DNA from: Marixanthomonas sp002364245
GTDB lineage: Bacteria > Bacteroidota > Bacteroidia > Flavobacteriales > Flavobacteriaceae
Length of the DNA: 64,000 nt
NCBI GenBank assembly: GCA_963973455.1
Contig: CAXAZF010000009.1
Coordinates: 1 to 64,000 of the forward strand
Direction: 5' to 3'
A model generated the notes under the pieces. That model saw nothing but the letters and a program-made list of their open reading frames with translations, was not told the origin of the DNA and did not search any database. The translations under genes and the position numbers were made by a program. Of this stretch, positions 1 to 8,224 are shown piece after piece (position 1 is the stretch's first letter; each line of letters starts with the position of its first letter).

Positions 1-1
1 A

Positions 2-883
2 ATGAATACATCAGCGGGCATTGGTAGTAATATTAAGGTTATTAAAATTGATGAACACACCCCAAATTCCATTGAAGCTACGGGAGACGCTTCAAAATTG
101 TATACAAGAGATGATAGTTTTTTGTTGACATTTGATAAGAACAAAAAAATCACCTATTTAATAGAGGTCTTTTTACCAGATCTTACGGCTTCATTCAGTC
201 AAGTTGAAAAACCCCAGCTTTCTGAAAATGATTTCTATGACAAAAGCAATTCATTTGTGTACGAAGATAAAATTTTTCAAATCATCGCTTCTAATTCACA
301 AATGAAGTTTAGTGCAAAAGATTTAAAAAGCAAAAAAGAACTCAAAGCAATTACCTTGAATAAAGAAGAGGATATTCTTTTCAAGAACACCCCCATTATC
401 CAAGAAGGAGGGGTTTATAATAAAGATCGGGTTCGAGAGATGGAAAAAACATCTAAATTCCTTCGAAAAATTTCTGCAGATAAAATTGGATTAGCTGTAA
501 AACCTACTAATTCAGGATATCAAATAACAATGGGCGGTACGAAAGAACTTAATGCTGGGGGTGGTGCTATGATGATGCCTGGTTTTGGTGGTGCTGTGCC
601 CGTTGCTTCATTTGGAGCTATGAGCATGAGCTTTAACCCTACTTTTTTTGCCTATAACTCTTACACGAGTACAAAATCTACCCGAATTGAAAGTCTGTTC
701 GATAACAATTTTAGTCATGTTTCTGGAGAAATTGAAGAGAATGCTTTTGATAAAATAAAAACTTTTGCCGATGAGCAAAAAAATAAAAAAGCAGAAAACG
801 TTTTCAAATATAAAAATGGCTACCTCTACGGAAACTACAATAGTAAAGAAAATGTATACGAGCTAACTTATTTTGAAGATTAA
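2..883 (+). CDS. Hypothetical protein, probably the C-terminal part of a longer gene
   Basis: I do not recognise this protein. The frame is open to the left edge of the window, and the first ATG at base 2 is probably internal. The visible 293 residues are mostly polar and beta-rich-looking. A Gly/Met-rich stretch at about residues 178-205 (GGTKELNAGGGAMMMPGFGG) sits in the middle. There is no signal peptide or membrane segment in what can be seen. It is followed by 154 bp without a gene before tex. No function can be assigned. Confidence 0.6.
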   Translation: MNTSAGIGSNIKVIKIDEHTPNSIEATGDASKLYTRDDSFLLTFDKNKKITYLIEVFLPDLTASFSQVEKPQLSENDFYDKSNSFVYEDKIFQIIASNSQMKFSAKDLKSKKELKAITLNKEEDILFKNTPIIQEGGVYNKDRVREMEKTSKFLRKISADKIGLAVKPTNSGYQITMGGTKELNAGGGAMMMPGFGGAVPVASFGAMSMSFNPTFFAYNSYTSTKSTRIESLFDNNFSHVSGEIEENAFDKIKTFADEQKNKKAENVFKYKNGYLYGNYNSKENVYELTYFED

Positions 884-1037
884 TGTCAATATAAATTATA
901 CATAAAGATCTAATATCTCATCTGAAACCGCTCGTATTTATAATATTAGCTTAATAAGTAATATTTATTCTTTCAAGGATCAAATAGGACGGTTAAATAA
1001 TCGTTCAGTTATTTAAAACCAAGTATATTATCCTTTC

Positions 1038-3164
1038 ATGATTCAGCTTGTAAACTATATTATCGCCCAAACCCAACTTCCCGAAAAAGCAATACAAAAC
1101 ACCATTGCTTTATTAAATGAAGACTGTACCATTCCGTTTATTTCTCGCTACCGAAAAGAACAAACAGGGAATTTGGACGAGGTTCAAGTAGGTGATATTG
1201 TTACGTGCAAAGAAGCATTTGAAACGCTGGAGAAGCGAAAAGCCACTATTTTAAAAGCGTTGGAAGAACAAGAAGCTCTTACCGATGAACTTCAGAAAAA
1301 AATAGAGGAAACTACCGATAGCACTACGCTAGAAGATTTATACCTACCTTATAAGAAAAAGCGCAAAACCAAAGCTGATACTGCTCGAAACAAAGGATTG
1401 GAGCCACTTGCCAAGATTATTATGGCACAAAATGCTTCTAACATTCATTCGATTGCCGAACAATATACCTCTGGTTCAATTTTGGTGGAAGAAGCACTAG
1501 AAGGTGCGCGCCACATCATTTCCGAATGGATTAACGAACGAAGTGACATTCGAAATATGCTTCGGAATCAATTAGAACGCCACGCTATCCTTACCACCAA
1601 GGTTGTGAAAACTAAAAAAGACGACGAGAAGGCACAGAAATTTAGAGATTATTTTAAATGGAGCGAAGCATTAAGCCGTTGTCCTTCACATAGATTGTTG
1701 GCCATTCTTCGTGCTACGGAGGAAGGCTTTATTCGTTTAAAAATTGAAATTGATGATGAAAAAGCACGTCACAAAATCGAAAACCGAATTATAAAATCGA
1801 ACGGGGACTGTGCTGATCAAATTTCATTGGCTGTAGCAGATGCTTATAAAAGATTGTTATTTCCAGCACTTTCCAACGAAATTTTAAATGCTGCTAAAGA
1901 AAAAGCAGACGAAACGGCCATACAGGTATTTGCCAAAAACCTGAAACAATTATTATTGGGTTCCCCTTTGGGTGAAAAGAGAGTGTTGGCAATCGATCCA
2001 GGGTTTAGAACCGGTTGTAAAATTGTCTGCCTCGATGCGCAAGGCGGACTAGAACACAACGAAACTATCTATCCGCATCCGCCAAAAAACGACACAAAAG
2101 GGGCGATAAAAAAGATTAGCACGTTGGTGAATGCCCATAAAATTGAAGCGATTGCTATTGGTAACGGAACCGCTTCCAGAGAAACCGAACAAGTAATCCG
2201 CCGTATTCAATTTGACCGTCCCATTCAAGTATTTGTCGTAAGCGAAGCAGGTGCTTCAATTTATTCGGCTTCAAAAATTGCTCGCGATGAGTTTCCTAAT
2301 TACGATGTTACCGTACGTGGTTCGGTTTCCATTGGGCGACGTTTACAAGATCCCTTAGCTGAATTGGTTAAAATCGATGCCAAATCTATTGGCGTGGGGC
2401 AATATCAGCACGATGTGGATCAAAGTAAGCTTAAAAGCTCACTAGATCGTGTGGTTGAAACCTGTGTAAATGCCGTGGGTGTCAACATTAATACCGCTAG
2501 TACTTCGCTGCTAAGTTACGTTTCAGGTATTGGTGATAAATTAGCTGAAAATATTGTGAAGCATCGAGACGAAAACGGTGCTTTTACGTCTAGAAACGAT
2601 ATTAAAAATGTTTCAAGACTGGGCGGAAAAGCGTTTCAACAAGCTGCTGGTTTCCTTCGAGTAAAAGAGGGTTCAAACCCTTTGGACGATTCGGCTGTGC
2701 ATCCGGAAAGCTATGCTATTGTTTCAAAAATGGCAAAAGATAAAAGGGTTGGTATTTCAGAGTTAATAGGCAATAAAACTCTGCTTCAAGAAATCCCGTT
2801 AGAAAAATACCAAACGGAAACCGTCGGCTTACCCACGCTTCAGGATATTATAAAAGAATTGGAAAAACCCGGTCTTGATATCAGGGAGCAAGCAAAAGTT
2901 TTTACTTTCAATCAAAACATTAAAACGATAACTGATTTACAGGAAGGACAACTATTACCAGGGATTGTAAACAACGTGACTAATTTTGGCGCTTTTGTAG
3001 ATGTTGGGATTAAAGAAAGTGGCCTTATTCACATTTCAAATTTAGCAGATTCTTTTGTCTCAGATGTTAACGAGCATGTCCATTTACACCAACAGATTAT
3101 CGTAAAAGTATTGGAGGTAGATGTTGATAGAAAACGCATTCAGTTGAAACTTCATAAAAAGTAG
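1038..3164 (+). CDS. tex: Tex-family RNA-binding transcriptional accessory protein
   Basis: Tex/Spt6-like cytoplasmic nucleic-acid-binding protein of 708 aa, close to the usual length of the family (about 700-780 aa). Domains in order: an N-terminal Tex helical region; a YqgF/RNase-H-like domain starting near residue 316 (VLAIDPGFRTG); a helix-hairpin-helix region near residue 495 (VSGIGDKLAENIV); and a C-terminal S1 domain from about residue 638 (LLPGIVNNVTNFGAFVDVG). The deacetylase-like gene starts 1 nt after its stop, so the two are probably co-transcribed. Tex proteins are linked to transcription and RNA handling; the exact role in this organism is not shown by the sequence. Confidence 0.97.
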   Translation: MIQLVNYIIAQTQLPEKAIQNTIALLNEDCTIPFISRYRKEQTGNLDEVQVGDIVTCKEAFETLEKRKATILKALEEQEALTDELQKKIEETTDSTTLEDLYLPYKKKRKTKADTARNKGLEPLAKIIMAQNASNIHSIAEQYTSGSILVEEALEGARHIISEWINERSDIRNMLRNQLERHAILTTKVVKTKKDDEKAQKFRDYFKWSEALSRCPSHRLLAILRATEEGFIRLKIEIDDEKARHKIENRIIKSNGDCADQISLAVADAYKRLLFPALSNEILNAAKEKADETAIQVFAKNLKQLLLGSPLGEKRVLAIDPGFRTGCKIVCLDAQGGLEHNETIYPHPPKNDTKGAIKKISTLVNAHKIEAIAIGNGTASRETEQVIRRIQFDRPIQVFVVSEAGASIYSASKIARDEFPNYDVTVRGSVSIGRRLQDPLAELVKIDAKSIGVGQYQHDVDQSKLKSSLDRVVETCVNAVGVNINTASTSLLSYVSGIGDKLAENIVKHRDENGAFTSRNDIKNVSRLGGKAFQQAAGFLRVKEGSNPLDDSAVHPESYAIVSKMAKDKRVGISELIGNKTLLQEIPLEKYQTETVGLPTLQDIIKELEKPGLDIREQAKVFTFNQNIKTITDLQEGQLLPGIVNNVTNFGAFVDVGIKESGLIHISNLADSFVSDVNEHVHLHQQIIVKVLEVDVDRKRIQLKLHKK

Positions 3165-3165
3165 G

Positions 3166-4071
3166 ATGCTAAAAATCGCATATCATCCTATTTATAAACA
3201 CCCGTTACCGGAAGGGCATCGGTTTCCCATGGAAAAATACGAATTGCTTCCTCAGCAGTTGTTATATGAAGGGACTTGTAGTGAGGCGAATTTCTTTGAG
3301 CCTGACATGCCTTTGGAAAAATATATCCTTAACGTCCATACAGAAGAGTATTTCACTAACCTAAAAAATCTAACTTTAGACAAACGTTCAGCTCGCAAAA
3401 TAGGGTTTCCTCTTTCTGAAACCTTAGTAAAACGTGGGCAAATAATCGCTCAAGGCACTATGCAAGGTTGTGAATATGCTTTAAAGCACGGTATTGCAAT
3501 GAACATTGCCGGAGGCACCCACCACGCCTATACCGATCACGGAGAGGGCTTTTGCATCTTTAATGATCAAGCTATTGCCGCTCGGTATCTGCAAAGTAAA
3601 GGACTAGCTAAAAAAATTCTGATTGTCGATCTAGACGTCCATCAAGGAAATGGTACAGCTGAAATATTTCAAAACGATGATTCGGTTTTTACGTTTTCCA
3701 TGCACGGTGCGGGTAATTATCCATTTAAAAAAGAAGTGAGTGACCTGGATATTCCTGTTCCCGATGGCTCTGGCGATGCGTATTATTTGTCAAAATTGAA
3801 AGAAACACTTCCGCAACTAATTGAAACTGTAAAACCTGATTTTATTTTCTACCTCAGCGGCGTTGATATTTTAGAAACCGACAAACTAGGCCGATTAAAA
3901 TGTACTGTTGATGGCTGTAAAGAGCGTGACCGTTTTGTTTTTGAAACCATTAAAAAATATGAAACCTCAGTGCAAGTAAGTATGGGCGGTGGCTATTCAT
4001 CGGATATAAAAGTTATTATTGAAGCCCACGCAAACACATATCGCTTGGCACAAGATTTGTTTTTTATATAA
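3166..4071 (+). CDS. Histone deacetylase-like / acetoin-utilisation-family amidohydrolase
   Basis: 301-aa zinc-dependent deacetylase of the HDAC/AcuC superfamily. The tandem histidines HH at residues 119-120 (GGTHHAY), the zinc-ligand motif DLDVHQGNGT (D155, D157, H159) and the later DKLGRLKCT segment match the family active site. It lacks a signal peptide, so it should be cytoplasmic. Natural substrates of bacterial members are acetylated polyamines, acetyl-lysine proteins or acetoin-related compounds, and the sequence does not separate these. It directly follows tex by 1 nt. Confidence 0.93.
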   Translation: MLKIAYHPIYKHPLPEGHRFPMEKYELLPQQLLYEGTCSEANFFEPDMPLEKYILNVHTEEYFTNLKNLTLDKRSARKIGFPLSETLVKRGQIIAQGTMQGCEYALKHGIAMNIAGGTHHAYTDHGEGFCIFNDQAIAARYLQSKGLAKKILIVDLDVHQGNGTAEIFQNDDSVFTFSMHGAGNYPFKKEVSDLDIPVPDGSGDAYYLSKLKETLPQLIETVKPDFIFYLSGVDILETDKLGRLKCTVDGCKERDRFVFETIKKYETSVQVSMGGGYSSDIKVIIEAHANTYRLAQDLFFI

Positions 4072-4106
4072 GAAAAATTTCTTCGGAAATTGTATTTTTT
4101 CTAAAT

Positions 4107-4277
4107 ATGGGTGCTTCAAAAAAGAAAGATAAAAGAAAATTAAAAGAGTCGTGTTGCGATAAGTATAGCAAGAAAGGTGAACACAAACGCTGCAAACGTT
4201 GCCCTTGCTTCGATATGCCGAATGCACAAAGAGAAAAATGGTTTCAATCGCTTCGAGAAAAAGGAGTTATTCTATAA
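4107..4277 (+). CDS. Small Cys-rich basic protein
   Basis: 56-aa protein that starts with a lysine-rich tail and carries CC at residues 16-17 and CKRCPC at about residues 29-34, a possible metal-binding site. It starts 36 nt after the deacetylase gene and ends 1 nt before the convergent recQ stop, so it fills the gap exactly. Similar short Lys/Cys proteins occur in Flavobacteriia to my knowledge, but I know no function. The compact placement and cysteine pattern support it being real. Confidence 0.65.
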   Translation: MGASKKKDKRKLKESCCDKYSKKGEHKRCKRCPCFDMPNAQREKWFQSLREKGVIL

Positions 4278-4278
4278 A

Positions 4279-6411
4279 TTACTCTGACAGATGCAATCCT
4301 AATTTTATTTTCCAATACGGCACTTTGGCTTCAAAATATTCGAAATACGCTTTTAAGCTCTCAGGACTCTCAATCGAATCTTTTGCAGCAATAATCTTAT
4401 CAATTTCTTCTGGCTTGATTAACCGTTCTATCTCGATTTCTTCTCCAGAAATATGCGCTTTTTCCAAATGTGCATAAATGGTTCCGCTCGTAAGGTTTCG
4501 TTCTTTTGAAATTTCATCAACCGTTAATCCATCATTAAATAATGCCAAGCTCAACAAGTGTGTGGGCGTTTTTTTAAATCCTTTCTTTTTAGTAGCCTTT
4601 ATCGCTTTTTTTGGATTCTTTTTCTGTTCTTCTTTAATAACTTTCAAAAAGGGTGTTGCGTACTTTTCCAACTTTGCTTGCCCTACACCGCTTATGTTCG
4701 CAAATTCAGTTTCGGTTTGCGGAACTTTTGCCACCATATCTTTTAAACTGGCATCGCTAAAAATTACATATGCCGGGACGCCCATTTCTTTTGCTAAAGT
4801 GCCTCGAAGTTTCTTTAGTTTATCAAAAAGCCCGCTGGTTTTTACAGCACTTTCACTCGTTGTTTTTTCTTCTTCTTTTTCCTGAAGCGGACGCGCCAAA
4901 TATATTTTTCTATTTTCAAACAATACCGATTTTGCCAACGGCGTCAATGTCAACCTTCCGTTTTCGTGAAACCGAATCTCCAATACTCCTTGATTGATTA
5001 ATTGAATGACATATTGCTGCAAATCACGCCACGAAACATCACTCGCTACGCCATACGTTTTTACACCTTGATACCCTTTGTTGAATACCTGTGCATTTTG
5101 AGCGCCTCGTAACACATCGATTACCATCCCCAAAGCTTCTTGTTCTTGCAAACGTGCCACCGCCGAACATACTTTTTGTGCTAACAACGTACCATCGAAA
5201 TAGGTTGGCGGATTTTTACAAATGTCACAGTTTCCACAATCTTCTTGCAAGTGCTCGCCAAAATAACCCAACAAGGCTCGCCTTCGGCAACTCAAGGCTT
5301 CAGCGAACTGCTGCATGCGTTCTAGTTTGGCAAGTTGATATTCTTCCGTAGGACTTCCTTCGGCAAATTTCCGAAGCTGAACAACATCGGCAAAACTATA
5401 AAACAGTAACGTATGTGCTGGTAATCTATCACGACCACTACGTCCAATTTCTTGGTAATACCCCTCAATATTTTTAGGCATATTATAATGAATCACCCAA
5501 CGAACATTGCTTTTATCAATCCCCATACCAAAGGCAATAGTCGCTACGATAATAGCTGTTCTATCATTGACAAAACTTTCTTGTATGTTGCTTCTTTCTT
5601 CTGAAGATAAACCTGCGTGATACGCTTTTGCATCATACCCAGCAGCGAGTAGTTTATCAGCAACGCTTTGCGTGCTTTTCCGGCTTAGGCAATAAATGAT
5701 TCCGCTCTCTTCTCTGTGTGATTTCAGAAATTGTAGTATTTGCTGAATCCTTTTCTGGCCAGGTCTAACATCTAAATATAAGTTAGGCCGATCGAAAGAA
5801 GCAATAAACTTTTTAGCCTTTGGGATCGCCAATTGTTTTGTAATATCGTCCTGTGTGGCGCTATCGGCAGTTGCTGTGAGTGCTATTAGAGGGATCTGCG
5901 GAAATTGCTCTTTTAAGCTCCCCAATCTGGTATAAGCAGGCCGAAAGTCATGCCCCCATGACGAAATACAATGGGCTTCGTCTATAGCGAATAGATTTAT
6001 ATCGATACGGTGTAAGGTATCTTCTAACAAAAAGATACTTTCCGGCGCTACATAAAAGAGTTTTAATTTCCCTGCTTGTAAATCGGAAAGGGTTTTTTGC
6101 TGCTCTTCTTGTGGTTGCGAGCTATTGAAATATGCCGCTGAAATTCCATTAGAGCGCAACGCATCTACCTGGTCTTTCATCAAAGCAATTAAAGGCGACA
6201 CTACAATTGCTGTTCCCGACAACGCTAAAGCCGGTAATTGAAAACACAACGACTTCCCGCCACCCGTTGGCATAATAGCCAGTGTGTCATTTCCTTTCAG
6301 CACATTTTGGATAATTTTCTCCTGATTAGGAAGAAATTGATCGTATCCAAAGTTAGTTTTTAATAGGTCTTTTATGGTAGGTGTTGTGTTTGTAATGGGC
6401 ATAGGCTGCAA
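4279..6411 (-). CDS. recQ: ATP-dependent DNA helicase RecQ
   Basis: 3'-5' DNA helicase for recombination and replication-fork repair. The 710-aa protein has a Walker A motif PTGGGKS at residues 48-54, a DEAH box at 144-147 followed by CISSWGHDFRP, the helicase C half with QEIGRSGRD, the zinc-binding cysteines of the RQC region (EDCGNCDIC) and a C-terminal HRDC-like segment (ISGVGQAKLEKY). A Met three codons in (6402) is an alternative start. It lies downstream of ssb on the same strand, separated by a long inverted repeat. Confidence 0.97.
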   Translation of the reverse strand: MQPMPITNTTPTIKDLLKTNFGYDQFLPNQEKIIQNVLKGNDTLAIMPTGGGKSLCFQLPALALSGTAIVVSPLIALMKDQVDALRSNGISAAYFNSSQPQEEQQKTLSDLQAGKLKLFYVAPESIFLLEDTLHRIDINLFAIDEAHCISSWGHDFRPAYTRLGSLKEQFPQIPLIALTATADSATQDDITKQLAIPKAKKFIASFDRPNLYLDVRPGQKRIQQILQFLKSHREESGIIYCLSRKSTQSVADKLLAAGYDAKAYHAGLSSEERSNIQESFVNDRTAIIVATIAFGMGIDKSNVRWVIHYNMPKNIEGYYQEIGRSGRDRLPAHTLLFYSFADVVQLRKFAEGSPTEEYQLAKLERMQQFAEALSCRRRALLGYFGEHLQEDCGNCDICKNPPTYFDGTLLAQKVCSAVARLQEQEALGMVIDVLRGAQNAQVFNKGYQGVKTYGVASDVSWRDLQQYVIQLINQGVLEIRFHENGRLTLTPLAKSVLFENRKIYLARPLQEKEEEKTTSESAVKTSGLFDKLKKLRGTLAKEMGVPAYVIFSDASLKDMVAKVPQTETEFANISGVGQAKLEKYATPFLKVIKEEQKKNPKKAIKATKKKGFKKTPTHLLSLALFNDGLTVDEISKERNLTSGTIYAHLEKAHISGEEIEIERLIKPEEIDKIIAAKDSIESPESLKAYFEYFEAKVPYWKIKLGLHLSE

Positions 6412-6442
6412 AGTTAAATATTCTATTTCAGTAAATAGATAA

Positions 6443-6500
6443 TTTGGCTCTGTCTAATAAGTTCAATCTAGAAGATTAAAAAAATTATAACAGAGCCAAA
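6443..6500. repeat. 11-bp perfect inverted repeat between ssb and recQ
   Basis: TTTGGCTCTGT at 6443-6453 and its exact reverse complement ACAGAGCCAAA at 6490-6500 are separated by 36 nt. It lies between the stop of ssb and the start of recQ, both transcribed leftward. It can form a long-looped hairpin that may end the ssb mRNA or affect read-through into recQ. No T-tract of intrinsic-terminator type follows directly. Confidence 0.6.
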
Positions 6501-6506
6501 GGAAAA

Positions 6507-6839
6507 TTACTTACTCAACATCAACAATTCATTACACAACACCTCGGTTATATAGCGTTTGTTGCCATCTTTATCATCCCAAGCGCGGTTGGTGAGCTTG
6601 CCTTCTATAACAATTTCTTGCCCTTTGGTTACGTAATTTTCCACTACGTTTACGAGACCGCCTTTAACGACTACGTTGTGCCAATAGGCGCGCTCTACTT
6701 TTTGTCCTTTTTTATCTTTGTAGCTATCGTCTGTAGCCATTGAGAATTTTGCCATTTTATTACCATCGGCAAAGGTTACGATTTCTGGGTCTTGTCCCAA
6801 TCTTCCAATCAACTGTACTTTGTTTCTAAGTGCGTTCAT
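6507..6839 (-). CDS. ssb: Short single-stranded DNA-binding protein
   Basis: 110-aa OB-fold SSB starting MNALRNKVQLIGRLGQDPEI, with the W-H core YWHNVVVKGG and IEGKLTNRAWDDKDGNKRY. It stops right after the OB fold (…LLMLSK) and so lacks the acidic C-terminal tail (DDDIPF type) that recruits repair partners. Bacteroidota often carry such a short paralogue next to a full-length SSB elsewhere. Its position upstream of recQ suggests a DNA-repair pairing, which is an inference. Confidence 0.93.
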   Translation of the reverse strand: MNALRNKVQLIGRLGQDPEIVTFADGNKMAKFSMATDDSYKDKKGQKVERAYWHNVVVKGGLVNVVENYVTKGQEIVIEGKLTNRAWDDKDGNKRYITEVLCNELLMLSK

Positions 6840-6874
6840 AATTTTAATTTTAAGGATTAACAGTTAAGATTATT

Positions 6875-6905
6875 GTTGAACTAATTATTCAACGGTACAA
6901 ACATA
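6875..6905 (-). promoter_or_regulatory. Candidate ssb promoter with a dyad at the transcript start
   Basis: On the minus strand, TATGTTTG at 6905-6898 matches the Bacteroidota -7 box TAnnTTTG. Just downstream lies the perfect dyad GTTGAA-N7-TTCAAC (6875-6893). It could be an operator or a 5'-UTR hairpin. No clear -33 TTTG is seen at the standard spacing. Confidence 0.5.
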
Positions 6906-7381
6906 GAACCGGCTGGAAGTAATACTCGGTTGGTACGTATTTACTTTCGTTTATAGTTGTTTGTAAACGTTTGTAAGTGTTTGTGGTCGATGTAGATTTT
7001 TGGACGATTGAAAATCCCGTTTAATATTCTCATACTTACTTCAATTATACTTCCCCCTACCTTCATTCGAGTTTTCCTCGCCCTTTCTTCGCAAAACGTC
7101 CATTTTTAGAAAATACACCCGAGCCGTTCCCGAAGAATCCCCGAAGGAAGCCCGAACAAAACCCCCTAAAATTTGGGTTTATACATCAAGTAAAGTCAAT
7201 CGTATGCAAATAAATGCATCGGTAGGCAATGCCGTACATTTATACTTAGGAATAAGCAATAGTATGCAAACGCCGTCAATCGCAGTCAAATACATTCAAT
7301 ATGTTGTGGTTGTTTGATGGATTACAAAATGTTTTATAAGATAGATAATGCATTGAACCTATTCATTTAATTGAGATTTAC
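6906..7381. other. Gene-poor intergenic stretch with short degenerate repeats
   Basis: No credible gene is seen. It holds three head-to-tail 10-bp units beginning GTTTGT at 6959-6988, with one-helical-turn spacing. It also holds three related 16-bp units with a core of CAAT-N5-6-CAAA type at 7195-7210, 7255-7270 and 7275-7290. The function is unknown. The helical phasing of the first group is compatible with protein binding. Confidence 0.45.
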
Positions 7382-8110
7382 ATGAATTTACTAATTAAGT
7401 GTTCAATCCTTATTTCAAATTATTTATCTTGTAAAACCATTAAAAAATATGAATTACCATCTGCATTGCCTCATATTAACTCTATACAAGAACTACCTAA
7501 TCTGCTAACTGAACAATACTTCAGCATTGACTTTTTTTACGAAAAAGGAACCATGGCCGATTGGATATGGAATATCGCTATTGAAAAAGGACATACCGAA
7601 CTTGTTATTGACATCCTTCAAAGTACCGTGTCACCAAAAGACTTAAACTTAAAACCTATTGTAATACAACTTCCTAAACTAAAGAAAACAATACAAGAGA
7701 CGTTAAAGGATAAAGGAAAACCTTCTGGTTTTATTACTGAGGTAACCTTTCAAATTCAGTTACACGAAAAAGAAAACACATTAAGCTGTCTGGCCATTCT
7801 AACCGATGCGAAAGGGAAAAAGTATGTAGGAAGTAAACAAAGCTTTCATCCACATAACAACGACCCAAAATGGTTTAAGATTCAATCTAAACATGATAGA
7901 AATTGGCAAAATAGTGCTGATAATTCAATGAATACTTCGGAATGGTTTGGAGCTATTATTCGATATGCTACTCATCTCGGAAAAAGAAAGTTTAATACTT
8001 TTTACAATCAAAAAGAACTAACTAAAAATGCTGTAATAGGTACTGTTTTTCAAGTTTCAGTACTAGTTATTACTTTTTATATACTTTACACATTAACACA
8101 ATCCTCTTAA
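7382..8110 (+). CDS. Hypothetical protein with C-terminal membrane anchor
   Basis: 242-aa protein I do not recognise. Residues 1-215 look soluble, and the C-terminus has a single hydrophobic segment (FQVSVLVITFYILYTL) ending 3 residues before the stop, which suggests a tail anchor in the inner membrane. It stands alone, flanked by the repeat-rich gap upstream and acs downstream. No catalytic motif could be recognised. Confidence 0.65.
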   Translation: MNLLIKCSILISNYLSCKTIKKYELPSALPHINSIQELPNLLTEQYFSIDFFYEKGTMADWIWNIAIEKGHTELVIDILQSTVSPKDLNLKPIVIQLPKLKKTIQETLKDKGKPSGFITEVTFQIQLHEKENTLSCLAILTDAKGKKYVGSKQSFHPHNNDPKWFKIQSKHDRNWQNSADNSMNTSEWFGAIIRYATHLGKRKFNTFYNQKELTKNAVIGTVFQVSVLVITFYILYTLTQSS

Positions 8111-8179
8111 AATTTCACACCATTCGTTAAATATCGTATTAGCATCCTTTATTCCCTTCCTACTTCCCTAAACATTTGC

Positions 8180-8187
8180 TAAATTTG
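8180..8187 (+). promoter_or_regulatory. Candidate -7 box of the acs promoter
   Basis: TAAATTTG fits the Bacteroidota TAnnTTTG -7 element, 38 nt upstream of the acs start. No consensus TTTG -33 element is seen at the usual distance, so the promoter may be weak or activator-dependent. Confidence 0.45.
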
Positions 8188-8224
8188 GTAACCAACTGTT
8201 TTGTTTCACCTTAAACTCCTATCC

